Assembly (NCBI GenBank): GCA_017396865.1
Contig: JAFQKO010000195.1
Coordinates: 1-22,598 of the forward strand
From: Clostridia bacterium
Lineage (GTDB): Bacteria; Bacillota_A; Clostridia; Oscillospirales; QAKW01
Length of the DNA stretch: 22,598 bases
Direction: 5' to 3'
Positions 14,746-22,598 of the stretch are shown piece after piece. The notes beneath the pieces are model-generated. The model was not told where the DNA came from, did no database searches, and saw nothing but the letters and a program-made list of their open reading frames with translations. How positions within the stretch are numbered: position 1 is the first letter of the stretch; every line of letters starts with the position of its first letter. The translations under genes and the position numbers were made by a program.

Positions 14746-14946
14746 ATGAGCAGAAAAAGAGGGATTTCCATTTCGATCTTGTTCGTTATGTTGGTTGGTA
14801 TGGTGAACTGACCTGTTCAGAGAAAATGTCCTTGATTCAAAACTGACTTGAAGAGATCGTTTATGGAGCTTATGAATCGGCAAAGGCGGCAGAAAAATTC
14901 CGCTTTGTTGGGGATCGATATCAAAGATTATTTTAAGGAGGAATGA
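14746..14946 (+). pseudogene. Small membrane or secreted protein frame interrupted by two TGA codons
   Basis: A strong RBS (AAAGGAG, 14731-14737) precedes ATG 14746, which encodes MSRKRGISISILFVMLVGMVN and then TGA (14809). The same frame continues, meets a second TGA (14833) and runs on through MELMNRQRRQKNSALLGIDI to a TGA (14944) that overlaps the next gene's start region. Read through, it would be about 66 residues with an N-terminal hydrophobic helix. Other genes here use TGA as stop, so this is most likely a decayed small gene. A genuine 21-residue peptide is possible. I cannot assign a family. Confidence 0.5.
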
Positions 14947-14948
14947 AC

Positions 14949-15797
14949 GTGAAAAGAATATGGTGTATATTGAGCATAATCTGTATTGTTTTGTCTGCTT
15001 GTACGGCGGATAAAGAAACGCTTGATGAGTCGGGCGCCAACAAAAAGGTTTGGCAAGTGCTGGCGTTTGACGGCGTCGTAGAAGATGGACTGGAGCACAC
15101 GGCAAATCCCGGTTTTTTAGAACCTGAGCATATACTGCGGGATGATCCGCGCTTTCCAAAAGAGAGAACCTTTGAACTTGAAGGAAAGACATACCAAACA
15201 GTTCTGGAAATGGGCCTTCTTTACGTTGTGGGAGAGGAGTCGCATCTTTACTCCAGACGTGGAATGTTGCTCTATACTCAAGGTGACATGATGATCGCTG
15301 CCCTGCCGGATACTTGGGATATTGTCGGCTTCCATAATAAGGCGTTTGGGAAGGAGGAACTCGAGGACAAAGAATTAACGGAAGAAGCGGTCATAAATAT
15401 AGCAAGAAATTACATGGCAGAAAAAATCGATGATATTGATGCATATCAGGCAAAAATCAGTCGTATAGAAAGAGGATTTAATTTAGAGTTCTATCGGTAC
15501 ATCAATGGACAGAAAACGGAAGATACCGTCGGTATGCTGGTGGGAAGTGACGGAAAGGTCTATCAGTACATTATCAGAAAATATCGGGTTTTTGAGCAAT
15601 TCAAGGATGAAATCAATCAGGAGAGAACCGATGAAGCGATAAAACGGATCGAAGCGGCACTCGGAGAAAACTGCACGTTAAATCCGGACTCTGCTATTAT
15701 CATAACCGGCGAGGATGCGATTTATTTGCAAGCAAGCTATGTAAAAGATGTCGGAAATAATATCGGATACACCTTAAGGCTTTTTACAGAATACTGA
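14949..15797 (+). CDS. Putative lipoprotein of unknown function
   Basis: About 282 residues starting at GTG 14949, which has the right distance to AAGGAGG (14935-14941); ATG 14943 would be only one base from it. MKRIWCILSIICIVLSAC is a lipoprotein signal with lipobox Cys18, so the protein is probably anchored on the outer face of the membrane. The mature part is rich in charged residues, mixed alpha/beta, with no motif that I recognise. Base composition and codon use are visibly AT-richer than the neighbours, which hints at acquisition by transfer. It lies just after a decayed small ORF and ends at a strong terminator. Confidence 0.8.
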   Translation: MKRIWCILSIICIVLSACTADKETLDESGANKKVWQVLAFDGVVEDGLEHTANPGFLEPEHILRDDPRFPKERTFELEGKTYQTVLEMGLLYVVGEESHLYSRRGMLLYTQGDMMIAALPDTWDIVGFHNKAFGKEELEDKELTEEAVINIARNYMAEKIDDIDAYQAKISRIERGFNLEFYRYINGQKTEDTVGMLVGSDGKVYQYIIRKYRVFEQFKDEINQERTDEAIKRIEAALGENCTLNPDSAIIITGEDAIYLQASYVKDVGNNIGYTLRLFTEY

Positions 15798-15806
15798 TAT
15801 AAAGAA

Positions 15807-15841
15807 TCTCCGTTCGGCGAAGCCGAACGGAGAACTTTTTT
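15807..15841. terminator. Terminator between convergent lipoprotein and sialidase-like genes
   Basis: TCTCCGTTCGGC (15807-15818), loop GAA, GCCGAACGGAGA (15822-15833), followed by AC and six T. It starts 10 bp after the lipoprotein stop. Confidence 0.9.
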
Positions 15842-15863
15842 GTGTAACGAAAACCACCGATCG

Positions 15864-17156
15864 TTATGATTCGATTGTAATTCTTCGGCAAAGGATGGTT
15901 TTGCGCTTGGTGCCCTGCTCGTCGGGGTAGTAGAAATCGCTGTAAAAGAGCAGAGCGGAGCCGTCGTCGAGGGCGAGGAGCTGCGGGTTATTGCAGCCGC
16001 CGTCCCAATGGTGGAATTCCTTTTTGGCGGGTGGTACGTTCGCAAGGGCGCTGCGGTCGTCGGGGGTCATCACCGTAACGGGCTCGCACCATGCTTTGCC
16101 GCTTTCATCCTCGCTGGCGGTGAGGAAGATGCCCGGTCGGGCATAGCAGAGCAGCTTGCGCCCATCCTTGAGGGAGCAAAGGCTGGGGAAGATCCCCGTA
16201 TTGGCAAAGGGGATCGGCTTGCTCCAGCTCTTGCCGCCGTCCTCCGAGCGGGCCAGATACATCGGCGCCCATTCGTAGGTGGTGTTGAGCATCCATGCCG
16301 AACGCAAAAACCAAACCATCGAGCCATCGGGCATAAACTCAAAATCATTATCGCTGAACCCGCCGCTGAGATAGGGGTAGTCTGCCGAGCCGTCGGCGGG
16401 ATAGCCCATGTGGGCATGGAGGGTAAAGCTCTTGCCGCCGTCCTCCGAGCGGAGGATCTGCGCGGAATAGTAGGGGCTGTAGCGCCCCGTTTCGGGGTCG
16501 AGATGCCCCTCGCCCGTGTAGGTACTGATCCAGATCGCGCCGTCGGGGCCGAGGCGGGCACGGCCGTGGGGAAAGTTGGGGCGCAGCAGCTGCTTGCCCT
16601 CCTTCAGATAGACCGACCGCATCAGCTTGGGCCAGCGAAGCGGGATCCGCTCCTCCCGCGCACCTGCGGCGGTGATGCGGGTGGCGACCCATTCCTTGGC
16701 CGCCAGCGAGGGCGGCAGGCGGTCGGCCTCGTAGCCGTAGACGGTTTTTCGCCCCGAAAAGGTCACCCCGTCGGGCAGGGGCAGAACGCCCTCTGCGGCC
16801 TGCGCCGTGGGATCGGAATCGGGGAAGCGGTAGCGGGGCTCGGTGAATTGATAGTCGGAGATATCCTGCGCCCCGGTCTGGGGGAAGAATAATCGGTCGC
16901 CGTTTGGCAGCTCCAAACCACATTCGGCGGCGATGGCGGGATCGGCCTCCTGCCAGCTTGCGCCGTGATCGGCGCTGAAATACCAGCGCTTGGTGTCGGC
17001 TTTAAAATGCTCGATGCCGTCCTGCGCCACGTGAACCGAAACAGCGATGCCGTTTTTCGTCCGATAAGGGGTCGGGAACTGCCAGGAGCCCCAAAGCTCC
17101 TCCTCCACGGTACATCCGCGGGCGATTACAATTTCTTTTCCGATTTCGATTTTCAT
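15864..17156 (-). CDS. Sialidase-like BNR/Asp-box beta-propeller protein
   Basis: This 430-residue protein belongs to the sialidase/neuraminidase-like six-bladed propeller superfamily. Three Asp boxes are visible: SADHGASW (61-68), SEDGGKSF (237-244) and SEDGGKSW (304-311). There is no signal peptide, so it would be cytoplasmic, unlike classical secreted GH33 sialidases. I cannot map the full Arg triad and Tyr/Glu pair by eye, so activity on sialic acid is uncertain. Other glycoside or lyase activities occur on this fold. It starts 9 bp after the stop of the upstream lipoprotein gene with AAGGTGA as RBS, so both form one operon. Its neighbours GH20 and GH38 support a role in host-glycan breakdown. 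Confidence 0.8.
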   Translation of the reverse strand: MKIEIGKEIVIARGCTVEEELWGSWQFPTPYRTKNGIAVSVHVAQDGIEHFKADTKRWYFSADHGASWQEADPAIAAECGLELPNGDRLFFPQTGAQDISDYQFTEPRYRFPDSDPTAQAAEGVLPLPDGVTFSGRKTVYGYEADRLPPSLAAKEWVATRITAAGAREERIPLRWPKLMRSVYLKEGKQLLRPNFPHGRARLGPDGAIWISTYTGEGHLDPETGRYSPYYSAQILRSEDGGKSFTLHAHMGYPADGSADYPYLSGGFSDNDFEFMPDGSMVWFLRSAWMLNTTYEWAPMYLARSEDGGKSWSKPIPFANTGIFPSLCSLKDGRKLLCYARPGIFLTASEDESGKAWCEPVTVMTPDDRSALANVPPAKKEFHHWDGGCNNPQLLALDDGSALLFYSDFYYPDEQGTKRKTILCRRITIES

Positions 17157-17165
17157 ACGTTCACC

Positions 17166-18125
17166 TTAGCTTGTTTGGTTCCATTGTGTGCTTTCCCATT
17201 TGCCAAGATTGTCTATGGTGCGATCACAATGATTTTCTTCATAATTAACGTGGGAAGTCGGCCAAATCTTGATTTTTAGCTCGGTGGCAAGATAGATCAA
17301 AAGGTTCTCCTTCATTTCGGCGATCAGATCCTCGTTGGAAATCTCCCGCGGTTGCCATTTCGGTGGCTCAACGTAAATGGGCAAGCCGTTTGCGGCGGTA
17401 TCAACGTAGGCCTTCTTCACGCGGAAGGTAGAGGAATCGCCACGGAAAAAGTCCAGCATACGGGTTAAATATTCCTCGCTCCATTCATCGCAGTCCTCTC
17501 CGATCGGAATTTGATTGTGGGATGTTATATAGCCTTCAATCTCAGGGTAGGGCGACGGACGCAACAGCATCAAAACATATTCGCCGTTTTTAAGATAGCT
17601 ATGCGTATAAGGGATCAGGCAGTATAGGAAGGTGTCGGTACCGTCGCTGCGCATAACGTAGCCTTCATTGATGGTGATGGTGGTGTTTGGGGTGGCGTTC
17701 CCCGCAAAAACCTTGTCGATCTCGAAGAGGGTGCGGGTATAAAAATAATTGAAGCTTTTATAGATGCCCTCTCGATTACCATAGGCACGACCGGTCACAA
17801 CAATGAGGTCTTCTCCCGCTCGTTCCAGCAGCTCGGATACCGTTTTGGGGGTTTCGTCGACCACCATTGCGGATTCATCCTGCCGTGTAGGTACATCGGT
17901 ATATTCTTCGGGATCGTAGACGCCAAGTGCAGGGGGAACCACCGCAGGAGAGTCGCCGGAAAACGATTCTTCCGTTGACGTGATAGGCGGGGTTTTATTC
18001 TCGGTTTCATTTTCTATGGTGCTTCCCGTGGGGGATAAGGTTGGTTCCTTTGCCGTGCATCCGCCGAGACAAAGCAGGGCGATGAGAAGTATGATGGAAA
18101 GAGTTCGTTTTGTTTTTTGACTCAT
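17166..18125 (-). CDS. Putative lipoprotein of unknown function
   Basis: A 319-residue protein with signal MSQKTKRTLSIILLIALLCL and lipobox Cys23 (LGGC). A Ser/Thr/Pro/Glu-rich tether (about 24-85) leads to a globular outer domain (about 90-319). I recognise no named family. AAGGTGG precedes ATG 18125. It is the first gene of an operon with the sialidase-like protein, so a surface glycan-related role is conceivable but not shown by the sequence. Confidence 0.8.
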   Translation of the reverse strand: MSQKTKRTLSIILLIALLCLGGCTAKEPTLSPTGSTIENETENKTPPITSTEESFSGDSPAVVPPALGVYDPEEYTDVPTRQDESAMVVDETPKTVSELLERAGEDLIVVTGRAYGNREGIYKSFNYFYTRTLFEIDKVFAGNATPNTTITINEGYVMRSDGTDTFLYCLIPYTHSYLKNGEYVLMLLRPSPYPEIEGYITSHNQIPIGEDCDEWSEEYLTRMLDFFRGDSSTFRVKKAYVDTAANGLPIYVEPPKWQPREISNEDLIAEMKENLLIYLATELKIKIWPTSHVNYEENHCDRTIDNLGKWESTQWNQTS

Positions 18126-18169
18126 AGCAAAACCACCTTGGGAACAGATTGGCTGATTCGCCTGTTTTC

Positions 18170-18198
18170 AGTATATAGAAAAGAAACGGTGCTGTCAA
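18170..18198 (-). promoter_or_regulatory. Sigma-A promoter of the lipoprotein-sialidase operon
   Basis: On the minus strand TTGACA (18193-18198) and TATACT (18170-18175) are separated by 17 bp. Confidence 0.85.
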
Positions 18199-18288
18199 GG
18201 AAGTCGGGAAACTGTAACAAAAATGTAAAGAAGTTTTGTTGGGGATGAACAAAAGCGGGCGGCGATTTTTGTTGATCTTCAACAAAAG

Positions 18289-18319
18289 GAAAAAGCTTGG
18301 TTTTCCAAGCTTTTTCTTC
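18289..18319. terminator. Second terminator hairpin beyond dispersed element B
   Basis: AAAAAGCTTGG and CCAAGCTTTTT form a stem around a TTTT loop. The hairpin resembles the GH20 terminator at 18608-18637 (AAAAGCTTGG core and a TTTTCTTC tail), so it looks like a diverged duplicate. Confidence 0.75.
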
Positions 18320-18606
18320 AGCGTGTCAAAAAACTATTTTTTATTTTGACACGCTGGGAGACTGATCAAAAAAGAGTGCCGAATTCGTCGATCCGTTCTC
18401 GTCGGCGTACATAGGTACGGTAGAGGGCGGATCGGCGGATAGCAGAAAAATTCCAATCAAAATCCGCATCACTATGCGGATTTTTTCCTTATAAAAAGAA
18501 CAAGGAGAAAGAGTAGACTTCCTTTCTCCTTGCAATCATTAATATTGGCACATACTTTAGGTTTTACTTATTTTTCTGCGGTCGGTGCCTTTTTTGACAG
18601 TCTGAG
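18319..18606 (-). repeat. Dispersed structured intergenic element, copy B
   Basis: Its reverse complement aligns with copy A (6643-6921) over the whole length, with scattered substitutions. Landmarks are the left end GACTGTCAAAAAAG, GACCGCAGAAAA, CCAATATTA, a CAAGGAGAAAG terminator hairpin, an AAAATCCGCAT hairpin, the stem with CTACCGTACCTATGTACGCC, and the closing CAGCGTGTC hairpin. The outer stem is CGATCCG (18389-18395) with CGGATCG (18428-18434), where copy A has CAACCCG/CGGGTTG. It follows the GH20 gene in the same orientation as copy A follows the kinase gene. Confidence 0.8.
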
Positions 18607-18607
18607 G

Positions 18608-18637
18608 GAAAAGCTTGGGAAACCAAGCGTTTTCTTC
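18608..18637 (-). terminator. Terminator of the GH20 gene
   Basis: On the minus strand AAAACGCTTGG and CCAAGCTTTTC form a stem around TTTC, directly after the GH20 stop (18645). One stem base is unpaired. A related hairpin lies at 18289-18319, beyond element B. Confidence 0.75.
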
Positions 18638-18644
18638 TCGATTT

Positions 18645-20333
18645 TCATGCGTTCAGCTCGTTAAACACCCGCTGAATATTTCTCAATTCGCTGGGCTTAT
18701 TCTTGGCCAGCCACTTTTCGCTGTAGGCGGCGAGGAATTTCTCTGCATCCACCTGCTGCGCGGGCTGATTGCCGATCATCTTTTCGTTGAGCTCCGCCAG
18801 CAGACAGATCGCATCGGCGGCGAGCTTCATTTCTTGGCGATATTCGTCGTTTTTCCAGGGGGTCTCCAGCGCGGCGCAGAGTGCCGCATGGCGGGCCTGC
18901 ACCTCTTCGACGGGGATGGTCAGCGGCGCATAGTCGCCCGCTTTTTCGCCCCGGAAGCGGAAATAGTTCTCGATAAACTCCTTCCAGCGGATGGTCTTAT
19001 GCAGTTCGCTGACCTCGCGAAGCAGGGCATAGCCGCCCTCCTGCTCATAGAGCAGAGCATCAATATCGGCTTGGAAGGCTTTGTTCGGCTCGGTGGCGAT
19101 CGCCCAGCTCTTGGCGGCGCCCAGCACCATGCCGTACATTGCCAGCTCCAGCGAGCAGGGGTTGCCCCAATCGCCCCAGTTGGTATTCAGCATCCCGACG
19201 GCACCGTGGCGATAGCCGTAGTCGGCCATCTTGCAGATGTTCTGCTCCTCCTGATCCACCGTTTCGCAGAAGCGGCTCCAGGTGGAGGTGCCGGGGCAGA
19301 CGATCTGGGTGCGGCCCAGCGCGGCAAACTTTTCGATGTTTGCCTCGGGGGGCTCGGCGCGGTAGTTCCAGTTGAGGAAGATGGTATCCTCGGGCAGATC
19401 GTTGATGGTCTCGGGATACTTCAGCAGAATATCCGCCCACATCATGATCTTTTTGCCCTTGGCCTGCAGATGAGCAATGATCTGCTTGACGAAATCCACA
19501 TAGATCTTGCCGACGTCGTGGCTCTCCTCGTAGACCTTCAGGTCGAAGGTCTCATCGCAGCAGATATTAAAGGTATCGGTAGCAAAATGGGGATAATACT
19601 GGTCGATCAGGCTTTTGATCACCTCGATGCTTTCGGGGTTTAAGGGGTCGATGGTATGGTGGGCCATCCGTTCGTGCCAGAAGTTGGCGGAGGGCTTGAA
19701 ATCCTTGAGGGTGCGCAGATGGCGGAACTTCGGCTGCTGCAGCAGCTCATAAAGATGCCCAAAGGTGGAAAGAGAGGGGATAAATTCGATGAAATGCGCG
19801 GCGCAATAGGCATCCAGCTCCTTGAGCTCTTCGGCGGTGAGGTAACCGGTGGCTTCGTTTAAGTCCTTGCACTCCTCAAACTCAAAGGTGTGCTCCACGT
19901 AAAGTTGGAGGGAGTTCATTTTATAATAGGACATCTCATCAATCAGCTTTTTAAGGGTTGCTACGGTGGCGACCTTGCCGCGGGTCATGTCGTGGTAAAA
20001 GCCGCGGTGGGCAAAGTCGGGCTGATCCTCGATGGTCAGGCAGGGAACGGCCTCGGCCTTGAGGAGTTGGCGCAGGGTCTGGATCCCGTAAAAGGCACCT
20101 GCCGCGCCCTCGGCCCCGATGGAAACGGCATCTTCCGAAACGGTGAGGGTATAGCCCTCGCCGCCCGCACCGTAGGCTACGGTCAGCGCAGCGCCGTCCT
20201 CGGCAAGGGGCAGTTTACGGATGGCGGCAACCAGCCGCTCATCGGCGGGCAGATCGGCGCAGAAAAAGGCCTTTTTTGCCAAAAAGCCATCGGCTTCAAT
20301 CAGTTTCTTCGGTTGCGGAATGAGATGGATCAT
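18645..20333 (-). CDS. GH20 beta-N-acetylhexosaminidase
   Basis: This 562-residue enzyme removes terminal beta-linked N-acetylglucosamine or galactosamine. The N-terminal domain (about 1-100) matches the GH20b domain with AGAFYGIQTLRQL. The catalytic barrel starts at FAHRGFYHDMTRG (108-119). The catalytic Asp-Glu pair is D260-E261 in FNICCDETFDL, and MMWADILLKYP and TIFLNWNY follow as expected. There is no signal peptide, so it acts in the cytoplasm on imported glycan fragments. AAGGAG precedes ATG 20333. It is 68 bp downstream of the AraC gene on the same strand but has its own promoter. Substrate-assisted catalysis is typical of the family. Confidence 0.92.
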   Translation of the reverse strand: MIHLIPQPKKLIEADGFLAKKAFFCADLPADERLVAAIRKLPLAEDGAALTVAYGAGGEGYTLTVSEDAVSIGAEGAAGAFYGIQTLRQLLKAEAVPCLTIEDQPDFAHRGFYHDMTRGKVATVATLKKLIDEMSYYKMNSLQLYVEHTFEFEECKDLNEATGYLTAEELKELDAYCAAHFIEFIPSLSTFGHLYELLQQPKFRHLRTLKDFKPSANFWHERMAHHTIDPLNPESIEVIKSLIDQYYPHFATDTFNICCDETFDLKVYEESHDVGKIYVDFVKQIIAHLQAKGKKIMMWADILLKYPETINDLPEDTIFLNWNYRAEPPEANIEKFAALGRTQIVCPGTSTWSRFCETVDQEEQNICKMADYGYRHGAVGMLNTNWGDWGNPCSLELAMYGMVLGAAKSWAIATEPNKAFQADIDALLYEQEGGYALLREVSELHKTIRWKEFIENYFRFRGEKAGDYAPLTIPVEEVQARHAALCAALETPWKNDEYRQEMKLAADAICLLAELNEKMIGNQPAQQVDAEKFLAAYSEKWLAKNKPSELRNIQRVFNELNA

Positions 20334-20365
20334 GGTTTTTCTCCTTCAATGTTAAGTTTAGTTGC

Positions 20366-20394
20366 AGTATAGCACACGACCTGCAAAAAAGCAA
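20366..20394 (-). promoter_or_regulatory. Promoter of the GH20 gene
   Basis: On the minus strand TTGCTT (20389-20394) and TATACT (20366-20371) are separated by 17 bp, inside the gap between the AraC stop and the GH20 start. Confidence 0.65.
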
Positions 20395-20401
20395 GGGCGG
20401 T

Positions 20402-21193
20402 TCAGTATTTTTTGAGCGTTGGCTTATCGGTAATATTGTGGCCGAACAGCCGTTTATAGAGGCGGCTGACGTAGTTGGGGTCGTTATAGCCGTAGAGGGC
20501 GGCGGCTTCATAAAGGTGCAGGTGGGTATGCTCCATCAGCACCTTGATGTTTTCCAGCTTGAGCCGATTGATATACTGCATCATCGGGCACCCTTCCGCC
20601 TTTTTGAAGACGGTGCATAAATACTCCGGCGATACCCCCAGCCGCGCGGCAACGGCCGCCTGGGTGATGGGCTCGCGGATATGGTCTTGAATATAAGCCT
20701 TCGCCCGCTCGGCATAGATCTGTTCGCTCGGCAAATTTTCCTGCCGAGTCCTGCGGCAGGCCCTATCCACGGCGCAGAGCAGCTCTAAAAATTTCGCCGC
20801 GCCCTCCGCCTTGAATTCTTTATAGTGCTGGGTGCGGCGGAGAAAATCATCGATGATGCGGCGATGCTCGCTATCGGCGGGCAGAACCGTCGGCGAACGC
20901 AGTGCGGTCGGATGTTCGGGTGAAAAGCGCCATTCGACCCGCGCGCCAACTGTGTGGTGTCGATGGAACTGCTCGGCCGTAACGGCGGTTTCTTCGTGGT
21001 GCAGCAGGCAGATCAGATCCCCCTTTCGGGCGCAGATCCGTTCCTTGCCGACCGTAAGCTCCAGCGCACCCTCTGCAAGATAGGTAAGCTCGATAAAATC
21101 GGTTCGGGCAGGAAAATGATTGCGGTAGGCTTCCGCCTCATAAACGTGGGAAAACAAAATCTCGGGCAGGGATAAAATCTCAATCTGATTCAT
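20402..21193 (-). CDS. AraC-family transcriptional regulator
   Basis: About 263 residues. The N-terminal part (1-130) is a cupin-like sensor domain (DFIELTYLAEGALELTV, GDLICLLHH). The C-terminal 100 residues carry the two AraC helix-turn-helix motifs: ITQAAVAARLGVSPEYLCTVFKKAEG and the YEAAALYGYNDPNYVSRLYKRLFG element. Start ATG 21193 is preferred because AAGGAGG lies just upstream; the longer start at 21220 would fall in the -10 box. It sits between GH20 (same strand) and a divergent glycyl radical enzyme. AraC proteins in such positions usually sense a sugar and activate neighbours, so either or both may be targets. The ligand is unknown. Confidence 0.92.
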   Translation of the reverse strand: MNQIEILSLPEILFSHVYEAEAYRNHFPARTDFIELTYLAEGALELTVGKERICARKGDLICLLHHEETAVTAEQFHRHHTVGARVEWRFSPEHPTALRSPTVLPADSEHRRIIDDFLRRTQHYKEFKAEGAAKFLELLCAVDRACRRTRQENLPSEQIYAERAKAYIQDHIREPITQAAVAARLGVSPEYLCTVFKKAEGCPMMQYINRLKLENIKVLMEHTHLHLYEAAALYGYNDPNYVSRLYKRLFGHNITDKPTLKKY

Positions 21194-21215
21194 AGGATAT
21201 GCCCTCCTTGCCATC

Positions 21216-21244
21216 ATCATAATATTTTATGTTAATTTTGTCAA
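21216..21244 (-). promoter_or_regulatory. Sigma-A promoter of the AraC gene
   Basis: On the minus strand TTGACA (21239-21244) and TATGAT (21216-21221) are separated by 17 bp. The transcript leader would be very short, just enough for the RBS. Confidence 0.8.
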
Positions 21245-21262
21245 GATTTTAAAATACGTCTA

Positions 21263-21291
21263 TTTACTTAAAACCGACCGACCAATATAAT
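21263..21291 (+). promoter_or_regulatory. Promoter of the glycyl radical enzyme gene
   Basis: TTTACT (21263-21268) and TATAAT (21286-21291) are separated by 17 bp. It is divergent from the AraC promoter with about 20 bp between the -35 boxes, so an AraC dimer could affect both. Confidence 0.65.
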
Positions 21292-21315
21292 AAAACCAGA
21301 GAACGGAGGTTTTTT

Positions 21316-22598
21316 ATGGAATTATTCAAAGCGCTCAATCAAGAACTTTGTCAAGAAACAGAGGGTGTTTATGCGCCCTATTACTATCGGTATTTAGGTT
21401 ATCGGCGGGAGATCGCCGCCCCGTCTGCCCGCCTGCGTGCCAACGGGATCCACGCCCTTTTCACCGAAACGACACCGATCATCCTGAAAAGTGAATGGAT
21501 CGCAGGCAACAAAAAGGCGTTGTATACAACGGCACCCCCGCTCCTTCTAACGCAGGCGAAAAAGACCGTGCAGACCTTCGGAGAGCGATCCTTCTCCACC
21601 AACAAGGACCATTATGCCCCCAACTACGAACATATTTTGCAAGTGGGTCTGCCGGGGCTGATCGCCGAGATCGATACGTCTCTTTCTGCCTACGGCGGCG
21701 ATGCGGAGAAATGCGAAACGCTGGCGGCGATGCGGCATACCCTTTACGGGCTTTCCCAAATGATCCGCAACCATGCCCTTGCGGCGGAGGGCTGCAAGCA
21801 GGATCCTGCCTACGATCAAACGCGGCTGGAATTTATGATCCGCAACTGCAATGCCATCGTTGCGGGCAGGCCGCAAACCTTTGCCGAGGCGCTGCAGCTC
21901 GTTTGGTTTTGCCATACCGCCTTTTTGATGGAGGGGCGCTATGCCATGGCGCTGGGGCGGATGGATCAATATCTCTATCCCTTCTATCGGGCGGATATCG
22001 AGAACGGTCGGTTGACCGACGGGCAGGCGGTGGAGCTGCTGGAAAACGTCTTTATCAAGCTGCAGGACGATATCGTTAACATCTGCATCGGCGGGCAGGA
22101 TCAAAACGGGCGATGCTGCATCAATCCCCTTTCTGCCTGCATCCTAAAGGCGGTGGGCAGGTGCAACGTCCCCGGCCCCAACCTCTCCCTGCGGTTGACG
22201 GAGAACACCCCTGATGATTTCTTGGACGAATGCCTCAAAACCATCGGTACGGGGCTGGGCTATCCCGCGCTGATGAACGACGACGTTAACATAGCGGCGC
22301 TGAAGCAATACGGCTACGCAGAGGAGGATATCTACAACTATTCGATGGTCGGCTGTATTGAAAATTTCATAACGGGGATGCAGCCGCCCTGGTCGGATGG
22401 GCGGTTTGATACGCCGCGGTATTTCGACTATCTTTTCAATCGCGGCTTCAGCGAGACCAACGGCAGCGTGGGGCTCGATACGGGCGATCTTGCAAAGATC
22501 ACCTCCATGCAGGCGTTCATGGCCGCCTTTGAGCAGCAGCTTGCCTACGGAGTGGCGGAATATTGCGCCGCCTTCAACCATAAAAACAGCGCCATCAA
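21316..22598 (+). CDS. Glycyl radical enzyme, pyruvate formate-lyase family (partial, 3' end outside window)
   Basis: An open frame from ATG 21316 (GGAGG at 21305-21309) to the window end gives 427 residues without a stop. Family signs are FGERSFSTNKDH, LPGLIAEID, TFAEALQLVWF, LGRMDQYLYPFY and the active-site segment YNYSMVGCIENF, with the radical-bearing Cys347 and Glu349. The glycyl-radical motif near the C-terminus would lie outside the window. The GCxE pattern points to the dehydratase/decarboxylase-like branch as well as PFL-like members; the substrate cannot be assigned. The Cys lies somewhat earlier than in many family members, suggesting a compact N-terminal region. It needs a radical-SAM activating enzyme, expected just downstream. 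Such oxygen-sensitive enzymes indicate strict anaerobic life. Confidence 0.9.
   Translation, partial: MELFKALNQELCQETEGVYAPYYYRYLGYRREIAAPSARLRANGIHALFTETTPIILKSEWIAGNKKALYTTAPPLLLTQAKKTVQTFGERSFSTNKDHYAPNYEHILQVGLPGLIAEIDTSLSAYGGDAEKCETLAAMRHTLYGLSQMIRNHALAAEGCKQDPAYDQTRLEFMIRNCNAIVAGRPQTFAEALQLVWFCHTAFLMEGRYAMALGRMDQYLYPFYRADIENGRLTDGQAVELLENVFIKLQDDIVNICIGGQDQNGRCCINPLSACILKAVGRCNVPGPNLSLRLTENTPDDFLDECLKTIGTGLGYPALMNDDVNIAALKQYGYAEEDIYNYSMVGCIENFITGMQPPWSDGRFDTPRYFDYLFNRGFSETNGSVGLDTGDLAKITSMQAFMAAFEQQLAYGVAEYCAAFNHKNSAI

Noticed and set aside
14809..14835. Genetic code in which TGA is read as an amino acid
   Set aside because: Several intact genes here end in TGA within overlapping stop/start signals (4936-4938, 5913-5915), so TGA works as stop.

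Overview
The window looks like a chromosomal segment of a gut anaerobe of the Clostridia, probably Oscillospiraceae/Ruminococcaceae-like. The reasons are a moderately GC-rich coding sequence, Gram-positive RBSs and sigma-A promoters, a type I dockerin, BspA-type leucine-rich repeats, zinc-ribbon/membrane proteins and glycosidases for host-type glycans. This placement is inferred from gene content, not from a marker gene. No rRNA, tRNA or CRISPR array was seen.

Layout. 1-2000: a fold-back terminator, then a right-handed beta-helix protein gene that appears to have lost its 5' end at a 46-bp direct repeat. 2043-6642: a surface/signalling block. It holds two paralogous Xre-like regulators, a secreted LRR-dockerin protein between them, and an overlapping operon of regulator, zinc-ribbon/membrane/LRR protein and Ser/Thr-kinase-like protein. 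A palindrome (TTATGCT-N3-AGCATA) lies at the promoters of both regulators and of the LRR-dockerin gene. 6643-6921: a structured dispersed element (copy A). 6989-9784: GH38 alpha-mannosidase (-). 9982-12842: an alpha/beta-hydrolase fused to an alcohol-acetyltransferase-like domain, overlapping a zinc-ribbon polytopic membrane protein. 12942-13928: a zinc-ribbon single-pass membrane protein (-). 14001-14601: twelve palindromes on a 42-43 bp pitch, bracketed by 20-bp direct repeats. 14746-15797: a broken small ORF and a lipoprotein, AT-richer than the surroundings. 15864-18125: lipoprotein and BNR sialidase-like protein (-). 18319-18606: dispersed element copy B. 18645-21193: AraC regulator and GH20 hexosaminidase (-). 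21316-end: a glycyl radical enzyme cut off by the window edge.

How the genes fit together. The GH38, sialidase-like and GH20 proteins lack signal peptides, so they probably trim imported mannose-, sialic-acid- or hexosamine-containing oligosaccharides in the cytoplasm. The AraC protein sits between GH20 and the divergent glycyl radical enzyme and may regulate one or both. The LRR/regulator/kinase block looks like a surface-protein programme with its own operator.

The most unusual material is non-coding. A 280-290 bp element occurs twice in full and once in part, always 3' of a gene and in the same orientation relative to it. It contains several hairpins, and one stem shows compensatory base changes between copies. 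Both full copies are flanked on each side by a copy of the neighbouring gene's terminator hairpin. A smaller insertion at 2570-2656 is also next to a duplicated terminator arm. Together these suggest an element associated with intrinsic terminators.
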